A stretch of DNA of 64,000 nucleotides, taken from the NCBI GenBank assembly GCA_963555705.1, contig OY743186.1, positions 37,063,241 through 37,127,240 of the forward strand, written 5' to 3'. The notes below the pieces were generated by a model. It did not search any database and was not told where the DNA came from. It saw only the letters and a list, made by a program, of their open reading frames with translations. The stretch comes from Ligustrum vulgare. Taxonomy: Eukaryota > Streptophyta > Magnoliopsida > Lamiales > Oleaceae. Of the stretch, positions 57,000-64,000 are shown in pieces; position 1 is the first letter of the stretch; every line of letters begins with the position of its first letter. Position numbers and translations under genes: made by a program.

Positions 57000-58443
57000 C
57001 TGATTGGTTTGCCTCCTAGTAAGTCTGCGGTGGGATGTAAGTGGATATACAAGATTAAGACACGGGTTGATGGGTCAGTTGAGCGTTACAAAGCTTGACT
57101 CATGACACTAGGTTTCACTCAGGAGTATGGTATTGACTATGGGGGGACTTTTGCACATGTTGCTTGCCTTACTTCTTTTCGTTGTTTACTTGCTTACTTG
57201 CTGTCGCAGCTGTTCGGTACTGGCAACTATTTCAAATGGATGTTAAGAATGCATTTCTTAACGGTGATTTAGATGAAGAAGTCTATCTCAAACCTCCTCC
57301 AATATTTGAGCATCCGCCTTAGAAGGTTTGTCGCCTTCGTATGGTATTTTACGGCCTCAAACAGTCTCTTCGAGCTTGGTTTTCCAAGTTTAGTTCAGTG
57401 TTGGCTCAACAGGGCTTCACTCCCAGTGCATATGATTCTGCTTTATTTATTCGTCAGTCTGAATCCCCTTTTGTTCTCCTTCTACTCTATATTGACGATA
57501 TGGTAATCACAGGTGATGATCTTCCTGGCATTACGGCACTTCAACAGTTTTTTAGTCAGCAATTCGAAATGAAGGATTTGGGTTCGCTCAGTTATTTCTT
57601 GGGTCTAGAGGTTTCAACCTGCTCATATGGTTATTATCTTTCACGTGCTAAGTATACGTTCGAGCTGTTATCTCGAGCTAGACTGACAAATACCAAGCTT
57701 GTGGATAGCCCTTTAGAGACAAATATCAAGCTTCTTCCTGGCGATGGAACACTCTTAGTTGATGCCACTCTTTATCGGAAGTTGATTGGTTGTCTCATTT
57801 ATCTAACGGTGACTCGTCCTGATATTTCTTATGCAGTCGCCTTGATTAGTCAGTTTATGCATTCTCCTCGTTCTACTCATTATGCTACTGTTCTTCGGAT
57901 TCTTCATTATGTCAAGGGGACTCTATTTCATGGGGTTCACTTTTCTGTCCACTCACCATTGACTCTTCAGTCATATTCTGACGTTGATTGGACAGGAGAT
58001 CCTACCGGTCGTCGCTCTACTACTGGCTATTGTTTCCTTCTTGGTACATCACTTATCGCTTAGAGAAGTAAGAAACAGTCAGTTGTCTCTCGTTCTAGTA
58101 CAAAATCCGAATATTGTGCCTTAGCATACATCACCTATTGATTTTTTTATGGATTCAATGATTACTTCACGATATGGGTGTTTCCTTCAGTGACAGCTCT
58201 TCTTTTCATTGTGATAATACTAGCACCATTCAGATCGTCCACAATGATGTCTTTCATGAACTCACGAAGTATATTGAGATAGATTGTCATTTCATTCGTC
58301 ATCACCTCAAGCTAGGTACCTTTCAATTGCGTCATGTTTCTTCTGCTGATCAACTTGCTGACATGTTTACAAAGGCACATCCTCCTGGACGTCATCGTGA
58401 TTTGGTTTGCAAACTTAAGCTGGCATCTTCACTCCCATCTTAA
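57000..58443 (+). pseudogene. Ty1/copia reverse transcriptase-RNase H fragment
   Basis: Starts mid-RT (VGCKWIYKIKTRVDGSVERY, then a stop in place of Arg), then a frame break, then MVFYGLKQSLRAWFSKFSSV, the catalytic LLLYIDDMVITGDD, DLGSLSYFLGLEV, TRPDISYAVALISQFM and RNase H (SYSDVDWTGDPTGRRSTTGY). A TAG replaces Trp at about 58062. Further breaks near 58140 precede the final part (FHCDNTSTIQIVHN, DCHFIRHHLKLG, QLADMFTKAHPPGRHRDL). Integrase, protease and gag are absent. It is a 5'-truncated, inactive copy. Confidence 0.88.
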
Positions 58444-58645
58444 GTTTGAAAGGGGGGGGGGGGTAAGAATATATTTAGAATATATTCTGTATATATATTT
58501 ATAGTAGAATGTATTAATTTTAATCATGTATATTTGGTAGTTGTCTCGTTCTCTTCCTATAAAAGGGACGGACTCTTGTACAGTTTAATATACAAGTCTT
58601 CTTATTCTCTGTTTTCTCTCTGGCTCTTTATTTATGTCAAATTTA
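58444..58645 (+). repeat. PPT and 3' LTR of the copia fragment
   Basis: GAAAGGGGGGGGGGGG (58449-58463) is a polypurine tract. The probable LTR follows (TAAGAATATATTTAGAATAT...), with a TATA-like CCTATAAAAGGG (58556-58567) and ending near TCTCTGTTTTCTCTCTGGCT. Exact 3' border unclear. Confidence 0.65.
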
Positions 58646-59023
58646 TTATAATAAATTTAATTTCTTGAGAGAAATTTTGTTACTAAACAAAGGAATAGAT
58701 TAAAATTAAAAAAAAAGCGAGCAGAATCGTAGGTAACAACGTAACAGTGGAATATACTAATTTAAGATTAACAATGAAGTTTTTTGATTGGAAAATTGCT
58801 CCTTAGATTTTCAAAATATCACACTGTAATCATGCTTTTTATTATTCCATCATTCCATATGAACATGGTATTTGCAATTAATATTTGGTTGAGGAGCTGT
58901 AAAAATACACCAATCGAAGAACACAAATGCCATCCTAGCCATCAAATTTTCGTCAATTCAATATCAAAGAATCAAGAGGTCGCATACAGATCACGATCCT
59001 ATTATTTCAGAGAACCATGCTAC

Positions 59024-59141
59024 ACACACAAAATGGATTACACACTGGATGACACACTCCTCACATGTAGGGGAGTCCGATCACTGTGGGCCCCTCTGTA
59101 TAGAGTGGTGTGTCATCCAGTTTGTGATGCATTTTGTGTGT
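59024..59141. repeat. Long hairpin (39-bp arms)
   Basis: Left arm 59024-59062 (ACACACAAAATGGATTACAC...) pairs with right arm 59103-59141 with only a few mismatches around a 40-base loop that is itself partly self-complementary (GGGGAG against GGGCCCCTC). Could be a miniature inverted-repeat element, a small-RNA precursor, or a folded repeat end. Confidence 0.75.
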
Positions 59142-59229
59142 TTAGCATTATTTTATTTGAGAATCTCAGAGGTCACGTATCTCTTAAGAATTTTCTGATG
59201 AAGCAAAAATCAACGTTCATTATTGAGTG

Positions 59230-60900
59230 ATTGTGCCCCTATATATAATTTCTTATAAATTGTTAGGTCACAAGCAATTGTACTACCATTGCCGTGTTAC
59301 GTACACATCGATCATGGACGAAAGATTTGAATCCATATTTGTAATTTTTTGCAGGTTTAAATGAAAATCTCTATTATTGATTAGTGCACGTGACATTAAT
59401 TTCTGATGATTGTCCTCTAGCTGACAGCAGAGGCAATAGTGCAATCCACGGACAAAAGGTCTGAATGCATCCAGGAACATGTGTGATGGTTTAGGACAAC
59501 ATGAGACATGGTCGCCTTCATATGTGACCTGGATAGTTGTGTTAGAAAAACTAGTTGCAGACACTGTTATTTAGAACAATAGTATTTCAGAAAAGAAAAA
59601 CTTATCGATCGAGACTCGTGACAGCACGATGTCCTAAAGTGAAATTGTCCGCCGTAATCTGCTGCGACCTCTTTGGACAATCACTCCCAGGATATAACGA
59701 TCGAATCACTATGTGCAGCAATCACAAGTGATTTCAGAACTCTCCAGGTTACTCCAGAATAGCTTATAGAAAAATATACGAACAAGAAAAAGAAGAAATA
59801 ACTAGAATATGTTTCTGTCTTTGTTCTGAAATAAGTAACTTGAATTTATAGAAAAAATATATGCATAACTTTCACAAGGATTAATGGAGAAAAACAGAAA
59901 CTTTATGACTTTCATTATTCCATAAGAAACTGCTTCAACAGTCAGAAATAATATTAATTTGGAAATGATTAAAAATTAAATAAATAAATAATAAAAATAC
60001 TTATTTTTAATCAAAGAAGCCCAATGCCCACTTTTTAAATATGCACGTGGAATGTGAATCGAATCACCGACCTCCCATGTAAATTCCACATTTTCCACCA
60101 CTTGGGCACTTTACTTAATTTATTTATTTCTTTCAATTAATATATATAATATATATAACAAGTTGTTCATTCACCGTCTACAATGATATATGTATTGCAG
60201 ACAATGTTTAAAGGTATAATTATGTGACCCAAATCAAATTTAAGTAAGGTAGCTGTCTCGTTATAGAACATTATTCATTGAGATAATGTAAAATACATTA
60301 CAATTGTCATTTTTTAAGATTTTACCAGAAACCAGAGCAACTAACTGTGTTACATTCATGTAACTTTGACAGGAGCCACAATGTAGTGTGACCTATTTTT
60401 GTTAATATGTGACCTGAACAAAAATCAGGGAACAAAGATTCTGACAATGTCTATGAAAATAAATCACTGAAAAACTGGAAGGCCCATAATACATGCAACT
60501 TGTTGTATATATGAACCCAATTCCCTAAATATTGTGACGTGACTTGGATTTAATACTGACATATTCATTAGGCTACGAACACAGTTGCATGTAACCTCTA
60601 TATGACCTGGACGAAAATTATATAAGGTGAAATTCTGGCATGATCCTCATTAGAATGTGTCTTTAGTTTGTTACTATGTGACTTGAGTCAAACACAAGGA
60701 GCAAAGCTTCTGCCCCGTTTTTTTTACTGTTTTTAGATCGTTTTTAATTTTGAGTTTTCGAAAACTCTGAAAACACGTTTACTTACTTATTTTTGAAAAC
60801 AAAATTTCCAAAACGTGGAAAAAATCTTTCAAAGAAAAACGTAAAACAAATGTCGTTTTGGTTGTTTTCAATGGAAACAAGCCGAAATACCAAAAGAAGG
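59230..60900. other. Intergenic DNA, no gene seen; GTGACCT words at 60225-60680
   Basis: The ORF at 59283-59564 (-) has no motif. GTGACCT/GTGACCC/GTGACTT words occur about eight times between 60225 and 60680, as at 51.5 kb. Confidence 0.45.
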
Positions 60901-60924
60901 AAAACACTCATTTTTATTAACAGT

Positions 60925-61316
60925 ATCCAATAGCTCAACTAGCTGTGTATGTTGCATTAGGAGGTCATGGGTTTGAACTCGTTTCAATACATTACAATAG
61001 AAATGATTTTTCTTCATTTTTTTTAAATGCACACAAAAATTTACAATTCATTTGTAGGAAGTGAAATTTGAACCTGGGTCACCCAAGTGAAATTCCATCT
61101 CCTAAACCATCACAATAGGTGATGTTACATGTTACAAATATTACACGAAGCTTTTCAATACATTACAATAGAAATGATTTATTAATTTTTTTTAATGCGC
61201 ACAAAATTTCTCAATTAATTCGTAAGAGTTGAGATTTGAACTCGGTTACCCAAGTGAATTTTCATCTCCTGAACCATTGCGGTAGGTGATTTTACATATT
61301 ACATATATTGTCATTT
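60925..61316. mobile_element. SINE-like tRNA-derived heads and two ~165-bp tandem units
   Basis: On +, TAGCTCAACTAGC (60931-60943) and GGGTTTGAACTC (60969-60980) look like A and B boxes about 38 bases apart. Then a block running from TTTCAATACATTACAATAG to AGGTGATGTTAC (about 60982-61130) repeats at about 61153-61300. On -, each unit holds GAGATG...GTTCAAATCTC, again B-box-like. Suggests tRNA-derived SINEs in opposite orientations. No clear target duplications. Confidence 0.45.
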
Positions 61317-62042
61317 GTAAAAAAGGGATGTTTCATCAATTAATTATTTAGCCGAATTCTCAGTCTGATTTCATATCTATAGTTGTACATGATTTATTTA
61401 TTATTTTTTTCTTAGGCATGATATGAAGGTGTCCTCAATATGAAAATTGGTGGAATTTTTTAGATTCATGAATTGTCATGAACTTTATAGATTTTAATAT
61501 AATTTATTAATTTAATAGAATCTGAGAGATTCTAATGGAATTCTATTCCACGGATTTTAGTGAATTTCAGTAGATTTTGATGGAATTCGCTAAACATGTC
61601 ATTGTTATGAAATTTAATGGATTTTAGAATTTCATCTACTTTTATCTTTTTTCGGGCAATATATTTATTATTCATTGTTATACAAGTTGAACAATAACTT
61701 GAGACAGAAATAAAAAATTAACATGATATCTTACTTGATCATCAAAAAATAAAAAAAAAGAAACAAAAATATCCGAACTGTGTCGTTAAAAAATAAAATA
61801 TACAACCTTATCTATTTTTGATTAAAAAAAATTCAAACATTTCATTTAAAATAATCATCTTCTTTTCTCTATAATTATTTATCTAAATCTTCTTGTGTTC
61901 TTGTTATTTTTTTATTTTTTTACTTTTACTTTTCAATTGAAATTTAATTATCAAAAAATCAGAAAAATATAATTTCTACCACTTTTCATTCACTAATTCA
62001 GCAACATCTTTGTTCAATTGCAGAAGTATTTGTATGTCTAGC

Positions 62043-62088
<46 letters not shown>

Positions 62089-63400
62089 TTTTTTTTAATT
62101 TTCCAGGTTTGGGTGAAATTTGTGGTGGTAAAAACTGTCTAAATACTCAGCGCTTGTTAAAAGTTCGACGATTCAGATTTATGTTCTTGTAATCATATGA
62201 AAATGGAAGTCAAGTTGATTCAAGACGTACAATTTTTTCCTCTTGTCATTTTACAAGAATGATAATGAAAATTCTCAAGAAAATTAATTTCATATACCAC
62301 AACAAGATCGCAATTTCAGCATAAAATCAATTTGTAATAATATTATAATATTTTTTAACTTATTTTTATTTTTGTTTTTATTTTCAAAGTGTAAATACTT
62401 TTTATTTTTGTAGTCTTTAATATATTTTAATCTAATTTTTAAAATTTATTTTCATTTTTATTACTGTAAAAATTATTTTGGGTGGTGGTGGTGGTAGGGA
62501 TGGGTTGAGGGAAAATGAAACTCATGAGTAATTTGGGGTTGTGGTGTAAAAATCTTTATAATTTTTTATATATATATATAATTACGTAGGATATATTTCT
62601 ATATGTATTTTGGTGTATTTATAAAAAACTAGAGAGTTACACCATGCGATGCATTATCATTTATTAGTCACGTAAATCGAATTTATATGCTAACATATTA
62701 AATGAATATTTAATTAAAAATGAGAAACGAAAGAAGACAATTAGAGTGTGTTTGATATTATTTAAAATGAGTTTTTTGAAATTAATAGTGATTTTTAGGA
62801 CTGTAGAAAAATGAGAAAATCTTAATGAAAATCAAACAAGTGTTTAATTATAAGAAAGAAAAATTATACATACTTTATTTATTTATTTTTTCTTACGGTT
62901 CGTATATTCACCATTCCAGAAAATTTCTTTAAATATTGTAATTTAAATTGATTTAAAGCTTAAAATGGGAAAAGAAAATTACATTTAAATCGAATTTTTA
63001 ATAAGTAAAAAATAGATATATATGTGATATACGCTCTTATTTCATTTTCTTTTATTTATTGGGAATTTTAAAAAAATTGTAATTGATTTTCAAAAGAAGA
63101 AGACAGACCAAGACAAATATTTTTATTTATTTAAAAATTTGCATTCAATTTGATTATTTTAAATCTGAATTTTATCCAAAATGAATAATAAATAGTTAAT
63201 TAATGCTACGTAACATTTTAGGAAATATCTTTTAGACTGGAAAATGGGTCAATACATTTTTTTTTGAGAAGTGCTTACCTTTTATGTATTACGCTTTTCT
63301 TTTGTGAACATATTTAATCTTTGTTGAGCTCTCGTTATCTACAAAATGAATTTCATAATAATATTTTTTTGGACAATGTGTACTTAAGCCCTATTATTTC
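61317..63400. other. AT-rich intergenic DNA, no gene seen
   Basis: Contains short repeats of GATTTTAGTGAATT/GATTTTGATGGAATT type at 61440-61640 (possibly a MITE), a TA microsatellite at 62046-62084, and a GGTGGTGGTGGTGG run near 62480. No coding or RNA gene signal. Confidence 0.45.
62046..62084. repeat. (TA)n microsatellite
   Basis: Pure TA run of about 38 bases. Confidence 0.95.
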
Positions 63401-63490
63401 AAATAATATAATTTGTAACAGTAAATTTTGGAAGAATGAGTTGTTAAAAAGTAAGAATGATGCGAACTCCTTTGGTGTTTGGATCAAAAA
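63400..63490. mobile_element. MITE fragment related to 8215-8300
   Basis: Shares the order TTTGTAACAGTAAATTTTGG, then GAGTTGTTAAAAAGTA, then CTTTGGTGTTTGG with the block in intron 6 at 8225-8290. Only one end is visible. Confidence 0.4.
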
Positions 63491-63599
63491 TTCCTACAAC
63501 AATTTAATATCAACCTAAGAAAGCTAAAATAGTAAAATAAACCTAAACTCAAGTTTAATCTAACCAAAGTTCAAATGAAAAATCTTTAATCCAATGAAG

Positions 63600-64000
63600 A
63601 GAAATAAGCAAGTTCAAAGGTTTCTTTCAACAACACAAGAATCATAACATTCTACATGAAATTGAGAATAATACCTCAAAGAGGCAACAAGATTTGAAGA
63701 GGAATTCTTACCTCTAATTTGCTCCCAATGAGGCTTCAAGTTCATACAACCAAGACTATTTAGGGTTTGAGGAGAGAATGTATTTATAGTACAAACCAAA
63801 ATAAAAAGAAAGAAATTCGAAAAAAATAAAAATCTCGTGAATTTGTCTCCGAAATTTACCATGCGATTGCATGGGTGTAATGTGATGCGATCGCATGGTA
63901 ATTCCAAAAACATTCTGCTTAAATTTTCAAGGTTTGTATGATCGCATGGTATTTATACTATGCGATCGTATGGTAGAATATTCGAATTCTGCACGCGTCA
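63600..64000 (-). promoter_or_regulatory. Promoter-like block with ATGCGATCGCAT palindromes (truncated by window end)
   Basis: On the minus strand, palindromic words ATGCGATCGCAT (63885-63896) and variants ATGCGATTGCAT (about 63861), GATCGCATGGT (about 63941) and TATGCGATCGTA (about 63959) lie upstream of a TATA-like CTATAAATA (about 63783-63791). An unusually ordered leader (CTCTCCTCAAACCCTAAATA) and a donor-like GTAAGAATTCC follow. The transcript's identity is unknown. Probably the promoter of a transposable element that extends past the window. Confidence 0.4.

Noticed and set aside
59283..59564. 93-codon minus-strand ORF
   Set aside because: No recognisable motif, no supporting splice or promoter context.

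Overview
The window looks like nuclear DNA of a flowering plant, most likely a eudicot and perhaps an asterid. The reasons are two intron-rich genes of plant-specific type, AT-rich intergenic DNA, a Cassandra-type retroelement that carries 5S rRNA sequence, and plant lineages of Ty3/gypsy, Ty1/copia, MULE, CACTA and hAT elements. I assign the species group only weakly. There is no operon, CRISPR array or bacterial feature. All exon models come from reading GT/AG borders together with reading-frame phase, and no transcript data were available.

Host genes. From 2614 to about 12650 (+) lies a large gene for a nucleotidyltransferase/poly(A)-polymerase-like protein of about 1,314 residues in at least eight coding exons. 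From 19577 down to 14379 (-) lies a complete ten-exon DEAD-box RNA helicase of 869 residues (RH31/RH26 type) with an N-terminal extension that may be a transit peptide. The two genes converge on 12.7-14.4 kb.

Region 19.4-40.1 kb is a layered set of insertions. A segment of about 1.5 kb, covering the first ~65 helicase codons, their 5' flank and ~1.1 kb further upstream, is tandemly duplicated. Copy 1 (19385-31672) is split by a hAT-like element, which is itself split by a ~9.95 kb MULE (20167-30117, 9-bp target duplication). The MULE carries a nine-exon Ulp1-like cysteine protease gene (+) and a MuDR-type transposase (-) broken by two in-frame stops. Copy 2 (31673-40085) is split by a solo LTR (31784-37964), inside which sits a Pack-MULE-like element that has captured pieces of an F-box gene, and by a 764-bp Cassandra TRIM (38874-39637). 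Each tandem copy preserves the empty site of the other's insertions.

Region 40.9-51.5 kb is a very young Tekay/Del-type chromovirus on the minus strand (10.55 kb, LTRs of ~2.47 kb with about four substitutions, target duplication GTAAG). It has gag, protease, RT/RNase H, integrase and chromodomain, an extra ORF upstream of gag, and an intron-like 91-nt segment between gag and protease. Its pol holds one frameshift and two nonsense codons.

Region 51.5-64 kb holds decayed material: a copia element broken by a hAT MITE and a CACTA element, a second copia pol fragment with an inverted LTR end on its left, a long hairpin, SINE-like repeats, and AT-rich DNA in which I see no gene. The window ends in a promoter-like block with ATGCGATCGCAT palindromes.
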